Shown here: positions 1 through 10,316 of the stretch, one piece after another | How the letters are laid out: each line of letters begins with the position of its first letter | Position numbering within the stretch: the first letter of the stretch is position 1 | Translations under genes and position numbers: made by a program | DNA from: Candidatus Obscuribacterales bacterium | Lineage (GTDB): Bacteria > Cyanobacteriota > Vampirovibrionia > Obscuribacterales > Obscuribacteraceae | Assembly: GCA_020634035.1 (NCBI GenBank) | Contig: JACKCM010000001.1 | Coordinates: 372,001-436,000, forward strand | Reading direction: 5' to 3' | DNA: 64,000 nucleotides | The notes under the pieces: generated by a model | Told to the model about the DNA's origin: nothing | Seen by the model: only the letters and a program-made list of their open reading frames with translations | The model's database searches: none

Positions 1-1
1 T

Positions 2-1432
<1,431 letters not shown>

Positions 1433-1452
1433 GCCGAACTCTGACTTAATCG

Positions 1453-1483
1453 CTGGCGGCATGAAGTCTTTTCATGCCGCCAG
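1453..1483. other. Perfect 13-bp hairpin between ftsH and rseP
   Basis: CTGGCGGCATGAA is followed by a 5-nt loop and its exact complement. No T-run follows, so it is more likely an RNA-processing or stabilising hairpin, or a weak terminator, than a full intrinsic terminator. Confidence 0.5.
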
Positions 1484-1533
1484 CCCCTTCAACAGAACAA
1501 CTCAGAACTTATCTGCGTAAAAGGTAAACGAAT

Positions 1534-2655
1534 ATGCTGGATCTACTTTCCACATCTGGTATTCCCGGGATTGCCGCCATGGTTCTCGGGCTGATGTTTC
1601 TGATTCTGGTGCACGAGTTCGGGCACTGGATCGTTGCAAGAATGTTCGGCTTCAAGACGCCGGTTTTCTCTATCGGCTTCGGCAAGCGGGAATGGTCCTG
1701 GGTGATCGGAACCTTCTGGGAAACCGAGTTCCGTCTGAGCCCGATTCTCCTGGGCGGCTATGTCTCCATCCCTGAGCTTCAGGACGAGACCACCGCCAAG
1801 GAACTCATGAAGGACTCTCCCGAAGCCCAGAACCTGAAGGTCTTCCCTGTCTGGCAGCGCATGCTCGTGGCCGTGGCAGGCGTGGTGATGAACATCATCA
1901 CCGCCTTCATCATCTTCGCCTCGCTGCTCTACTTCATCGGGCAGCCGACGGCCGAAATCACCGGCACGAAGATCACGGCGGTCAGCCCTCAACAGGTTAC
2001 CATCGCCGAAGATGCCGGACTGCAGGCCGGTGACAAGTTCGTCACCATTGACGGTGTCAAGATCGTCAACCCGCAGGACCTGATCAATTCGCTCCAGGCC
2101 CACAAGAATCAGCCTGTGGCCGTCACGGTCGACCGCAACGGTCAGAACCTGACGGTAGAAGTCACCCCGAATGCCAATGGGCAGATCGGCATCGGACTCG
2201 GTGTCGATTCGGTGGTCACCTATCACAAGCAGGGCTTCGGCGAGTCGGTCTCGAACGGCGCCAAGCAGACCGGTGCTCAGCTCGTGGGCATGGTCAAAGG
2301 CATCGGCATGATGGTCGGTCTGGTCGAACCGCCGGCTAACCTGCCGGACGGCGCCACCGATGTGCACGGTGTGGTGGGCATTGTCCAGATTGGTGCGGAC
2401 GCATTCAGTCAGGGCGCTTTCGCCTTCCTCTCCATCGTCGCCCTGATCAGCCTCAACCTGGCGATTCTGAACATTCTGCCGATTCCGCTCCTCGATGGTG
2501 GACATATCATGTTCTATTCGATAGAAGCGATTCGCGGCAAGCCTGTCAGCATCGCGACCCGCAACCGGCTCTCGAGCATCTTCTTCATGCTCCTGATCTG
2601 GCTCATGCTCTATGGGCTGTTCAATGACATCATGAAGCCGATCAGCTTCAAGTAA
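1534..2655 (+). CDS. rseP: RseP-type site-2 intramembrane metalloprotease
   Basis: 373-aa membrane zinc protease that cleaves transmembrane substrates such as anti-sigma factors. HEFGH (27-31) lies in the first membrane segment. A second membrane segment lies near 105-130, a single PDZ-like domain covers about 150-215, and the LDGGH motif near 320-324 supplies the third zinc ligand within a C-terminal membrane segment. Length and order fit bacterial RseP/RIP proteases with one PDZ domain. It lies just downstream of an FtsH-like gene, so two membrane proteolysis functions are paired. Codons are GC3-rich like those of ftsH. The Shine-Dalgarno site is weak (AAAGGTAA). A strong terminator and a copy of the palindromic element follow. 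Confidence 0.92.
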   Translation: MLDLLSTSGIPGIAAMVLGLMFLILVHEFGHWIVARMFGFKTPVFSIGFGKREWSWVIGTFWETEFRLSPILLGGYVSIPELQDETTAKELMKDSPEAQNLKVFPVWQRMLVAVAGVVMNIITAFIIFASLLYFIGQPTAEITGTKITAVSPQQVTIAEDAGLQAGDKFVTIDGVKIVNPQDLINSLQAHKNQPVAVTVDRNGQNLTVEVTPNANGQIGIGLGVDSVVTYHKQGFGESVSNGAKQTGAQLVGMVKGIGMMVGLVEPPANLPDGATDVHGVVGIVQIGADAFSQGAFAFLSIVALISLNLAILNILPIPLLDGGHIMFYSIEAIRGKPVSIATRNRLSSIFFMLLIWLMLYGLFNDIMKPISFK

Positions 2656-2690
2656 GATTTAACGGGGAAACCATAGAAGTAAACTCCCCG

Positions 2691-2744
2691 GAGAAAGAGA
2701 GATTGTCACGGCTCACAAACCCGACAGCTCTCTTTCTCTTTTTC
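2691..2744 (+). terminator. Intrinsic terminator of ftsH-rseP
   Basis: An 11-bp perfect stem (GAGAAAGAGAG 2691-2701 with 2728-2738) closes a 26-nt loop and is followed by TTTTTC. A smaller GGGGA/TCCCC hairpin precedes it at about 2663-2690. Confidence 0.85.
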
Positions 2745-2756
2745 TATCCATTATTT

Positions 2757-2771
2757 ACTATCCTTTATAGT
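2757..2771 (+). repeat. Terminator-linked palindrome, site 1
   Basis: ACTAT-CCTTT-ATAGT, exact arms. It starts 18 bp after the last stem base of the rseP terminator. Next gene is co-directional. Confidence 0.8.
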
Positions 2772-2836
2772 GTTTTGAACAAAGGCTTCAAAATTTCAGG
2801 TAGAATGCCTTCATACAAGAAGGAGAATTGCTTCCC

Positions 2837-3949
2837 ATGAAGAATTCCAGACTGGCAGTGATCAAGGACAAGCGTTTCGGAGACCACAAGACCCCGGAAA
2901 GTCATCCCGAGTCCCCTGAGCGAATTTCCGCAATCAACGATCTGGTCCGGAGATTCGAATCGGAATTCGACTATCTAGAACCAAGAGAGGCCACCGAAGA
3001 GGAGCTGGCATCCACCCATTCTCCAGGCTATATAGAAGACCTTCACAAAATGGCCGAGGTGGCCAAAAACACAGACTCATTGATAGGGATTGATCCGGAT
3101 ACGGTCATGAGCCCGAAAAGCTACACCACAGCAAAGCTAGCCGTAGGAGCGGCTTTAGAAGGAGTAGACTGTCTGGCAAAACAAACCCATGACAGTTGTT
3201 TCGTAGCGGTACGCCCGCCGGGACACCACGCCCTGGCCGACAGAGCGATGGGTTTCTGCCTGTTCAACAATGTCGCCATCGCTGCCAATCAGGCTAAGGC
3301 GAAAGGCTTCAAGCGTATTTTTATTCTGGATTGGGATGTTCACCACGGCAACGGCACCCAGGCGCTTTTCTATGATGACCCGACAGTATTTTTTGCCTCA
3401 TTACACCAGCACCCTTTCTGGCCGCCAGGATCTGGATACAGAGACGAATTCGGCGACAGAGACGGCGAAGGCTTCAATCTCAATATCCCACTTCCTGAAG
3501 GTACCGGTGATGTGGGATATCTCAAATGTCTGGACGAAATAGTCGGACCGATTTGCCTGGACTATAAACCGGACATGATCATAGTATCTGCCGGCTATGA
3601 TGCCCACAAAGACGACTTCATAGCCGGACAGAACCTGAGTACTGTCGGCTTTGCCATGATGAGCCAGCGCGTAGCAGACTGGCGAGACACCCTGGACACC
3701 AGGGTGCTCTGCTTGCTGGAAGGCGGCTATAATACGCATGCCCTGGCTGATTCGGTAATGGCCACCATGCGGGTTCTGAACGCATCCGGTCCCGAAGAGC
3801 TGGGACAGGTGCACGCATCATATATGGTACCAGCGACCATTTCCGGGGGTGCAGCCGCCACCAACGATTCCCAACCTGACAAAGTCAGTGAGCTGATCGA
3901 GAGAATCAAAGAAGAGCAAGGACGCTTCCACGGTCAACTCAAGCTCTGA
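2837..3949 (+). CDS. Histone-deacetylase-family (AcuC-like) zinc amidohydrolase
   Basis: 370-aa arginase-fold deacetylase, expected to remove acyl groups from lysine or polyamine amines in the cytoplasm. Visible family motifs are RPPGHHA (near 127-133) with the catalytic His pair, DWDVHHGNGTQ (near 164-174) with zinc ligands Asp and His, SAGYDAH (near 255) with the second Asp, and LEGGYN (near 296). The start is the ATG at 2837: AAGGAG at 2819-2824 is 12 nt upstream, whereas the in-frame TTG at 2828 would leave only 3 nt. Codons are mixed with AGA and ATA, unlike the preceding ftsH-rseP pair. The 3' end nearly meets the convergent gene at 3977. Substrate cannot be told from sequence. Confidence 0.88.
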   Translation: MKNSRLAVIKDKRFGDHKTPESHPESPERISAINDLVRRFESEFDYLEPREATEEELASTHSPGYIEDLHKMAEVAKNTDSLIGIDPDTVMSPKSYTTAKLAVGAALEGVDCLAKQTHDSCFVAVRPPGHHALADRAMGFCLFNNVAIAANQAKAKGFKRIFILDWDVHHGNGTQALFYDDPTVFFASLHQHPFWPPGSGYRDEFGDRDGEGFNLNIPLPEGTGDVGYLKCLDEIVGPICLDYKPDMIIVSAGYDAHKDDFIAGQNLSTVGFAMMSQRVADWRDTLDTRVLCLLEGGYNTHALADSVMATMRVLNASGPEELGQVHASYMVPATISGGAAATNDSQPDKVSELIERIKEEQGRFHGQLKL

Positions 3950-3976
3950 AAAGATCTAAAAAAATCTGAGAGCTTG

Positions 3977-4957
3977 CTAAATGGCGCGGCTCACACTGGG
4001 AAAGACCACCAGAGAACTGCTGCCTTCTGCCGATTGTTTCAAGGCATCCAGAGCTGCGGCAATAAGTACGTCGAGCCTATCGCAGGTATCCGGAATGGAC
4101 GCGATTCCTGCGGAGAAGCGAAGCTGATGAGCATCGAGGCCAGGCTGCAAGGGCTCGCCTCCGAAAGATCTTTCGAGAGCCTGAACACATTGAACGCCTC
4201 CATTAGCCGATGCGCCAGGCAGGAGAACCATGTATTTGTTTTCTTGATAATGGCCGATCATGTCGATGCTGCGCAATACTCTACTGCAACGAAGAATCGC
4301 TTCCTGGGCGGCTCGCTCTGGCAAAAAGCCTATCTTGCCGTCACCATAGTCCACCCGCACACGAAACAGGACCAGAGCAAACGGGGTTGCATCGGCCAGA
4401 AAACGTTCAAACTCGCGCATCATAAAATAGAGTAGAAATTTTTCCTGGGTCAGAGCAGTACCCTGCTCTTTAAAAAGATTGCCTGTTGCCTGAATATTCG
4501 CAAGGTCCAGAGGTACTCCGGGAGGGAGCGCAGGACGGTTACCGGTAGAAAAACCGGATGGAGCCTGCTGCACTTGCGGCGGCGAAGCAGCAGAGGGAAC
4601 ACTATTGAGGGCCTGGTCGCCGACCACTTCCAGGTCTCTTGTACTGTCACATTCGGCGGCAATGAGACTTTCGATCAAAGAGAGATCGTCACTGTCGAAG
4701 CTCCAGAGTACGGCAGCATCCTGGGTTTCGCCTCTGTGAAGGACCCAGTTGGCTTCGTTGATGTTCTCCTCGCACGAGACCTTCAAGACATAGGTTGCCG
4801 GGCCGGTGGCTGCTTTCCAGGGCAACTCGATAACAGCAAGAGGGGTCTTGCGTGCTTGATCAAGAGCAAAAGCGAGTTCACCGGAAGAAGGAATGTGACT
4901 CAGTTTCTGTAATTTTATGGTGGCAGTCGAGCCTGGATTGCTATCTTCGAAAGACAT
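3977..4957 (-). CDS. Degenerate GGDEF-domain protein
   Basis: 326 aa, no signal peptide. The C-terminal half (about 165-320) has the diguanylate-cyclase fold pattern: a hydrophobic strand FALVLFRVRVD where the metal-binding Asp strand sits, then RSIDMIGHYQENKYMVLLPG where RxxDxxxRxGGDEFxxLLP is expected, and a final RFSAGIAS strand. The GGDEF signature itself is replaced by HYQENKYM, so c-di-GMP synthesis is unlikely and a sensory or protein-binding role is inferred. The N-terminal 120 aa are acidic and not recognised. It converges on the HDAC gene with 27 bp between stop codons. Confidence 0.6.
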   Translation of the reverse strand: MSFEDSNPGSTATIKLQKLSHIPSSGELAFALDQARKTPLAVIELPWKAATGPATYVLKVSCEENINEANWVLHRGETQDAAVLWSFDSDDLSLIESLIAAECDSTRDLEVVGDQALNSVPSAASPPQVQQAPSGFSTGNRPALPPGVPLDLANIQATGNLFKEQGTALTQEKFLLYFMMREFERFLADATPFALVLFRVRVDYGDGKIGFLPERAAQEAILRCSRVLRSIDMIGHYQENKYMVLLPGASANGGVQCVQALERSFGGEPLQPGLDAHQLRFSAGIASIPDTCDRLDVLIAAALDALKQSAEGSSSLVVFPSVSRAI

Positions 4958-5473
4958 CTACAAATTGAATGGTAAAAGAGCTAATCTCCAACTCTAGAAT
5001 TTTACCCATAAGCAGAAAGTACGAATCGAGTAAGTAGTGGTTTCCAAGAGGATCATCGCCTGGATTTCGTTTTTGAAATTCCGAAACTCCGCAGCATTAG
5101 CCACAGATCATGTAGTTTATAGCGCGGCTAGCACAACAGATATGCAGCATAACGAAATCGCATAAACCCTTGCTATAACCCGCTATTGAAAACTTGCATG
5201 GCTTGATGATGTCATAAACACACTTTTATGCTTACTAGATCTTTAACCGACTTGCTTGTTTCGGTTCTCCTCCTGTTTCTATTTTCAAAGAACATGTACT
5301 TTCATCCAGTTCTCGATTCCAGAATCTACCTGCAAAACGAATAACAAGACTTTCTTGCCAGCACTATAAAACGCTCTGCCCGACGCTGAGCGGTATCAAC
5401 GCATCCCCCAAGAGATGCGACGGTTCCGATTGTTGCCGGCAATCCAGTTCTATACCTAAGAAAGAGGACAAGT
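4958..5473. other. Divergent intergenic region
   Basis: 516 bp between the divergent genes at 4957 (-) and 5474 (+), so it should hold promoters for both. A TATAAA at 5365-5370 could be a -10 element for the + operon, but no convincing -35 accompanies it. An imperfect AACCGA/TCGGTT hairpin lies near 5247-5266. No coding gene is supported. Confidence 0.4.
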
Positions 5474-6514
5474 ATGGTTTTAGCGAATCCTATTTGGCTA
5501 CTAAGCCTTCTTCTACTGCCTCTGCCCTGGATCCTTCTGCGAAGGAAGGGCTACGTCGGATTTCCGAACCTGGAAATCCAGCGGAACACAAAAGGCAGCC
5601 GTTTTTTGAGCGTAATGCCAACCCTGATGCTGATACTGGGATTTGTCGCCCTGGCAATCGCCCTTGCCAGACCGCAAGCCAGTGAAGTTCTCTCCACCGA
5701 GTCGTTCCAATCGCGGGATATCATCATCTCGCTGGATAAGTCAGGCTCAATGGAGAGCCCCTTCGGACCGCCATCACCCTCGGTGGTAGGCGAAACCGAT
5801 CTCGACAAAGACTTCCCTGGAAAGCCGGGCAAGATCCTGATCAAAGAAGATTACGATCAATACAGCTACCGGGCCCCCAAAGGTCAACGCCGAATCGATC
5901 ACGCCATCGGCGCAGTCCTGGACTTCGTCCGTTACCGGTACAAGATGAACACCGGTGACCGGGTGGGCATTTTCACGTTCGACGACGACCAGTACTGGTC
6001 CTGGCCGCTCACCCATGACCTGAAGATGATCTTCCGCAAGGCTCACTTCGCAGACGAAGGTGTCGGCGGTGGTACCAACTTCGGCAGGGTCGAGCCCGGT
6101 CCTCTGGATGCTGCCATCGCGCACTTCCAGGAGATGGGCAAATCCAAGACCAGAGTTTTCATCATGGTCACCGACGGTGAAGACGCCATTCCCCGGCGCA
6201 CCTTCGACCGATTGGTGGACCTCTGCCAGGACAACAACGTCCGGCTCTACGTAATCGGTGTCGGCGAGTCAATCTCCCGTGGTGCCGATGCGGATATTCT
6301 TCGCCTGGCGGATGCCACCGGCGGCAAAGCCTTCCGGGTCGACAGACCTGGCGACCTGACCAAGTCGTTTCAAGAAATCGACGAACTGGCTCGGTCGGTG
6401 GTTACCGTCGAAGTGAACGAGCGCCGCAAGGAGCTCTTCCACTGGTTCGCCATCCCGGCGCTCATTCTTCTCCTTCTCGGCACCATCCTGCGCTCCCTCG
6501 TGGTGAACAGGTAG
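5474..6514 (+). CDS. BatA-like von Willebrand factor A membrane protein
   Basis: 346 aa. Two N-terminal membrane segments (about 5-20 and 48-68), a vWA domain (about 83-300) and one C-terminal membrane helix (about 318-340), the usual plan of Bat/aerotolerance-type vWA proteins. The metal-ion-dependent adhesion site is present: DKSGS from Asp88, GGTN near 200 and TDGED near 234. A Pro-rich insertion (about 93-135) interrupts the domain after the first MIDAS loop, which is unusual. AGAGGAC precedes the ATG. It is first in a six-gene operon with a second vWA gene; the pair is expected to act with an AAA+ MoxR ATPase, which is not in the window. Confidence 0.8.
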   Translation: MVLANPIWLLSLLLLPLPWILLRRKGYVGFPNLEIQRNTKGSRFLSVMPTLMLILGFVALAIALARPQASEVLSTESFQSRDIIISLDKSGSMESPFGPPSPSVVGETDLDKDFPGKPGKILIKEDYDQYSYRAPKGQRRIDHAIGAVLDFVRYRYKMNTGDRVGIFTFDDDQYWSWPLTHDLKMIFRKAHFADEGVGGGTNFGRVEPGPLDAAIAHFQEMGKSKTRVFIMVTDGEDAIPRRTFDRLVDLCQDNNVRLYVIGVGESISRGADADILRLADATGGKAFRVDRPGDLTKSFQEIDELARSVVTVEVNERRKELFHWFAIPALILLLLGTILRSLVVNR

Positions 6515-6540
6515 GTCCAGCAAGACAAAGGCAACAAGCT

Positions 6541-7077
6541 ATGAATACCAAGAAAGGCAGCCTGTCTGTGCAAGGATTTATCCTGGTCAACCTGGTCAGG
6601 GTGGGCATCCTTGCCTGTTTACTGCTCGCCGGCTACGGCCTTTTGAAGTGGGTCTTCTACACCGGTCCCATGGTGGAGAAGGACTACTACAGCGCTCTCG
6701 AGTCGCCGGTCGGTGACGAGATCGACGCCATGTACGGATACGCACTGCGTTCCTTCAAGGAGCGGCGCGATACTTACAGGGCGAAGCTCTACCTCTCTGA
6801 CGCCTACAACAAGCTCACCCACAATTCGGGCCTTGTACCCGTGGGTGAAGAGGAGAGGGCAAGCCGCATCCAACACATGATCGGTGTTGTTAACGAGAGC
6901 GAAAAACAGTTTCGACTTGCCATCGCCGCTTACGAAGAATCGCTGAAAGCGAATCCGAATAACCTGGAGAGCAAGTACAATCTCGAGCGCCTCAAGAACC
7001 AGTTCCCTGACCTGGGCAAGCAAAAGCCCGACCAACAGGGCGGCAACCAGGCAGGCAACAAGCAAAAAGGCATCTAA
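6541..7077 (+). CDS. Membrane-anchored TPR-like protein of the Bat-like operon
   Basis: 178 aa. One N-terminal membrane helix (about 12-35) and a helical region (about 45-160) with a recognisable TPR half near 125-155 (AIAAYEESLKANPNN). The tail is rich in Gln, Gly and Lys. Position between two vWA genes and the single TPR unit recall BatC. No catalytic motif. It begins 26 bp after the first vWA gene and 12 bp before the next one. A scaffold for the vWA proteins is inferred. Confidence 0.6.
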   Translation: MNTKKGSLSVQGFILVNLVRVGILACLLLAGYGLLKWVFYTGPMVEKDYYSALESPVGDEIDAMYGYALRSFKERRDTYRAKLYLSDAYNKLTHNSGLVPVGEEERASRIQHMIGVVNESEKQFRLAIAAYEESLKANPNNLESKYNLERLKNQFPDLGKQKPDQQGGNQAGNKQKGI

Positions 7078-7089
7078 CGGAGCAAGACT

Positions 7090-8169
7090 ATGAACTTCGA
7101 GTACCCCATGGCGCTCTGGTTGATGCCCATCATTCCTCCCATCGTAGGAATGTTCCTGTGGCTCGCCTGGCGCCGAGACAAAGACATGATGAAACGTTTT
7201 GGAGAGACTCCCCTCTTCGGGAAGTTCTCCGAGTTCATGCCCGCCGGAAGGTTCGTGGTGTCAGCTTTGATGGTGACGGCCGGTCTGGTCTTCCTCATCA
7301 CTGCCATCGCCCGACCGGTCCGCGAACAGGGCTGGACTGAATTTCCTCACGGAAAGATCGACGTGATCGCAATGGTCGACGTCAGCCGCAGCATGGCCGT
7401 ACCGGACTATGAAAAAGCCCTCAAAGGCTCGGAGTATCCCGATGGCCGCAGGCTCGACATCGCCCGACATACGATCATGCACGACATCATTCCGTCGCTG
7501 AACTACAACAAGCTGGGAGTGGTCACTTACGCAGGCAAGGCGAATCCCCTCGCCTTCCTGACCGATGACATGCTCGCCATGCGATGGGTTCTGAAAGACG
7601 GCATCACCATGGGCAGTGCTCCCGGCGAGGGAAGCAACATGGTGGAAGCCTTCGATCTTGCCCTGCGCATGTTCGAGCTGGACTCGGCACCTGATCACAA
7701 AAAGATTGTCGTCCTCTTCACCGACGGCGGTAATGACGCGGATATCGCTTCGCTGCACCAGATCATGAACGAGCTCGAAAAGCGAGATATCGAACTCATG
7801 ATCGTGGGCTGCGGCAAGCCGATTCCAAGTCCGATCCCGATCAAGCTCCTGTCCAAGGGCGACCAGAATCGCTTCAGCGACATGGAGAACTACGAGCATG
7901 AGGGTCAGGTGGTCACGTCGAAGCTCGACGAGAACAGCCTCTTGATCATGCGCAACCGTGGCGGCGCTCGCTATGTACGCATGGTCAACCCCGGCGACTT
8001 CCAGATTGGTCGCTTGATCTCCGGCGTGGAGGTCACGAAAAAGAAAGGGAAGGAAGAGCTCTTTCCCTACTTCCTGATGACCGCATTCGCCTTGCTTCTA
8101 GCAGCCATCCTCGTTCCTCGCTCGAGCAAGAGCAGGAAAGCGAAGAAGACGGCTGCCGGCAAGAAGTAG
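7090..8169 (+). CDS. BatB-like von Willebrand factor A membrane protein
   Basis: 359 aa. Membrane segments at about 8-24 and 55-75, vWA domain about 93-310 with MIDAS residues DVSRS starting at Asp97 and FTDGG near 215, and a C-terminal helix near 320-340 followed by a basic tail rich in Lys. It belongs to the same family as the product at 5474 but is clearly diverged, so the operon encodes a vWA pair as in bat loci. The stop of the TPR gene and this start are separated by 12 bp (ACGGAGCAAGACT, Shine-Dalgarno included). Confidence 0.8.
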   Translation: MNFEYPMALWLMPIIPPIVGMFLWLAWRRDKDMMKRFGETPLFGKFSEFMPAGRFVVSALMVTAGLVFLITAIARPVREQGWTEFPHGKIDVIAMVDVSRSMAVPDYEKALKGSEYPDGRRLDIARHTIMHDIIPSLNYNKLGVVTYAGKANPLAFLTDDMLAMRWVLKDGITMGSAPGEGSNMVEAFDLALRMFELDSAPDHKKIVVLFTDGGNDADIASLHQIMNELEKRDIELMIVGCGKPIPSPIPIKLLSKGDQNRFSDMENYEHEGQVVTSKLDENSLLIMRNRGGARYVRMVNPGDFQIGRLISGVEVTKKKGKEELFPYFLMTAFALLLAAILVPRSSKSRKAKKTAAGKK

Positions 8170-8211
8170 CAATGCGGTGATAAGCCTGGATTCAAATCCA
8201 AAGGAAAAACC

Positions 8212-9153
8212 ATGAAGAAAGTAATCATATACCTCTTCTGGCTTGCCCTGCTTGTCACCGGCATCTACTTCGGTGCCGGACTGTACAACAAGGCAAGCTA
8301 CGAACAATGGCCGACCTTCGAAAGAACCGAAGGCGCCCCCGCCAACGCACCAGATGTGGTGACGCTTCAGGCAAGGGATTTCGGCTGGCGAATCGGCGAC
8401 ATCGTACCGGCAGAGTTCTACATCAAGCAGAAACCCGGGACAGTAGTCGACGTCTACAGCCTCTCCACAGAAGGCGATTTCACCATCGTCGGAGTGCCGG
8501 AGTTCGAGTACAAAGACTTCGAAGATGGAACGCGGTACATCCATATTCGGATGAATCTGCAATCCATGGCGGTCGGGGATAGCCTCCACCTGAAGAGCTA
8601 CATGCTCTATCGGGATGAGGAGACGAACGAAGACCATCTCTTCGACCTGCCGGTCTTCGAGACCCACACCTCGAAAACCTGGGACGGGCGTGACATAGTA
8701 AAGGAAGGCGACACCTCCCTGAACAGCCTCGCCCTGGTGATCAACACTCTTCTCTACGTTGCACTCGGTGTGATCGGGGCAACCTCCCTGATCTTTCTGA
8801 ACCGACATCTGAAGCGGAAGTTCTTCATCGCGGCTCTGCCGGCAGACTTCCACAGCAGAAAGAAGATTGCCCGGAAACGATTCGATGCTGTCTACGAGAA
8901 GATTGTGGCTGGAGAATTCTCCGAAGCAAACTTCCTCGAGGTGGCTTTGATCATCCGTGAACTCTTCCACCTGCAGACCGCCGGTTACTCGGAAATCGCG
9001 TCTCGCCTGGGCGAAGCGCATCCGTTCCGCAAACATGTCACCAAGATTCTCCTGATTCTGGGCGAACCGCTCTACCGAAACAGGAATCTGACCCTGGCGG
9101 AAGTGCATGAGATCAAGCGAACCTTCGACTTGATCGTCCCGCCCCAGGGCTGA
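8212..9153 (+). CDS. Two-helix membrane protein of the Bat-like operon
   Basis: 313 aa, not assigned to a named family. N-terminal helix at about 4-22, an extracytoplasmic domain of some 150 residues, a second helix at about 178-202, then a basic cytoplasmic domain of 110 residues. The arrangement resembles BatD or the DUF4381-like partners in vWA operons, but no motif proves this. AAAGGAAAAACC precedes the ATG. Position suggests a membrane partner of the two vWA proteins. Confidence 0.55.
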   Translation: MKKVIIYLFWLALLVTGIYFGAGLYNKASYEQWPTFERTEGAPANAPDVVTLQARDFGWRIGDIVPAEFYIKQKPGTVVDVYSLSTEGDFTIVGVPEFEYKDFEDGTRYIHIRMNLQSMAVGDSLHLKSYMLYRDEETNEDHLFDLPVFETHTSKTWDGRDIVKEGDTSLNSLALVINTLLYVALGVIGATSLIFLNRHLKRKFFIAALPADFHSRKKIARKRFDAVYEKIVAGEFSEANFLEVALIIRELFHLQTAGYSEIASRLGEAHPFRKHVTKILLILGEPLYRNRNLTLAEVHEIKRTFDLIVPPQG

Positions 9154-9194
9154 ACCCTTCGTCATTCAACAACCAAAATCCAAAGGAGCCTGAA

Positions 9195-9554
9195 ATGTTG
9201 GAATTCCTTATCGCTCTTGTCCTCAAGGTAGTCGTGCTGCTGGTCGTCGTACCGGCCGTCACCTCGGGCAATGTCGCCGTTCGCCAGGGCGGTTTCTTCC
9301 GGGGTCTTCTGATCCTGCTCAGCATCGGTCTGCTCAACCTGGCGCTCTGGCCGCTGCTCTCTATCCTCACCCTCGGCACGATTCTGATCGTGCAGATGGC
9401 TACCTTCGGCCTTGTCGGTCTGGTGGTCAATGCGCTGGCCTTCCGCATCGCCGGAGGGATGTCCGACGCCTTCTACGTGAAGAACTTCGGCTCAGCCCTG
9501 GGTGCGGCACTGACCATGTCGGTGGCCAACATCGTCATCCAGATGCTTCTCTGA
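9195..9554 (+). CDS. Small four-helix membrane protein, phage-holin-4_2/YvlD-like
   Basis: 119 aa, almost entirely hydrophobic, with four predicted helices. The pattern LxLNxALWPLLxxLTLGTxxIxxxATFGLVxLVVNALxFxIAG fits the family of small membrane proteins named phage_holin_4_2 (YvlD), most of which are chromosomal and not holins. AAAGGAGCCTGAA precedes the ATG at good distance. Function unknown; lytic activity is not implied. Confidence 0.65.
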   Translation: MLEFLIALVLKVVVLLVVVPAVTSGNVAVRQGGFFRGLLILLSIGLLNLALWPLLSILTLGTILIVQMATFGLVGLVVNALAFRIAGGMSDAFYVKNFGSALGAALTMSVANIVIQMLL

Positions 9555-9599
9555 GGCATCCGGCAAGAACAATAACAACAAAAAAACGGGAACTTATGT

Positions 9600-10076
9600 A
9601 TGAGACTGATAGCAGCTCGAATGCTCTTTGTGCTCTCCGCTCTGACAGTTCCCCAGTTCATCGAGGGAGGAAGACTGGTCTTCCTCCCTTCGGTGAATCT
9701 ATGGAGATGGGGAAATGATGCGGTGAACGGACATGGAAGTCCTTACTTCACCGTAAACAATCCGGACTTTCTGTGGAATGTGCTTCTCTTCTTTGCCGTC
9801 CCGCTGGGCTTTGCCCTCTGGTTTCGGCTCGGAGACATGCTCCGCAACGACATCAAAAGCATTCAGAAACGCAGCAAGTACATCATTCACTTGATGTTGC
9901 CCGCGTTTTCCTGGATCGCCATGGTGTTCACGATCATCTATTCGGTGAATCACGGGGGACCGCTGGCTGCCAATCACTGGTATACGAGCAACCTGCTCGG
10001 CGCCATTCATATAACAGCTTCAGCCCTCCTGACCATCGAGTACCTGACCTATTTCATCTCCTCCGGCAAAGGTTGA
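9600..10076 (+). CDS. Four-helix membrane protein, unknown
   Basis: 158 aa, with helices near 5-20, 58-78, 98-118 and 128-152. No known motif recognised. It is the last gene before a strong terminator. An alternative ATG 4 nt upstream is in another frame. Codons are slightly less GC-rich than those of the vWA genes. Confidence 0.5.
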   Translation: MRLIAARMLFVLSALTVPQFIEGGRLVFLPSVNLWRWGNDAVNGHGSPYFTVNNPDFLWNVLLFFAVPLGFALWFRLGDMLRNDIKSIQKRSKYIIHLMLPAFSWIAMVFTIIYSVNHGGPLAANHWYTSNLLGAIHITASALLTIEYLTYFISSGKG

Positions 10077-10114
10077 TCGCTAAGTTTTGATCACTGACCG
10101 CCAATCCGTTTTTA

Positions 10115-10140
10115 GAGAAGAACCCCGTTCTTCTCTTTTT
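10115..10140 (+). terminator. Intrinsic terminator of the Bat-like operon
   Basis: Perfect 9-bp stem GAGAAGAAC/GTTCTTCTC with a CCC loop, followed by TTTTT. Confidence 0.9.
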
Positions 10141-10153
10141 AAGCAGGCATTCT

Positions 10154-10168
10154 ATTACATGATATAGT
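10154..10168 (+). repeat. Terminator-linked palindrome, site 2 (weak match)
   Basis: ATTAC-ATGAT-ATAGT, two mismatches in the left arm. It sits between the terminators of two convergent operons, 18 bp from the left stem and 16 bp from the right stem. Confidence 0.6.
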
Positions 10169-10184
10169 TGTTTCCTTGCCAAAA

Positions 10185-10257
10185 GAGAGAGAGTGACAGA
10201 GCCCCGAATCGGTTCCAGTTTGAAGCTGGATTACCGATTCGGGGATGTCGCTCTCTC
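10185..10257 (-). terminator. Intrinsic terminator of the phosphatase operon
   Basis: Long imperfect stem formed by GAGAGAG...CTCTCTC and, inside it, CCCCGAATCGG/CCGATTCGGGG. On the - strand it runs into TTTTGGC. Confidence 0.8.
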
Positions 10258-10316
10258 AAAGGCAGGCATGACCCGTGCTTCGATTATTCATCGAAGCCGG
10301 GCCTCCTGCTTGTAAA

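Noticed and set aside
1543..2505. Long antisense frame over rseP (320 codons)
   Set aside because: Shadow of a GC3-rich gene; composition (His/Asp/Gly-rich) is not protein-like and rseP is certain.
9195..9554. Phage holin, hence a prophage
   Set aside because: The family name is historical; no lysin or structural phage genes adjoin and the gene belongs to the vWA operon.
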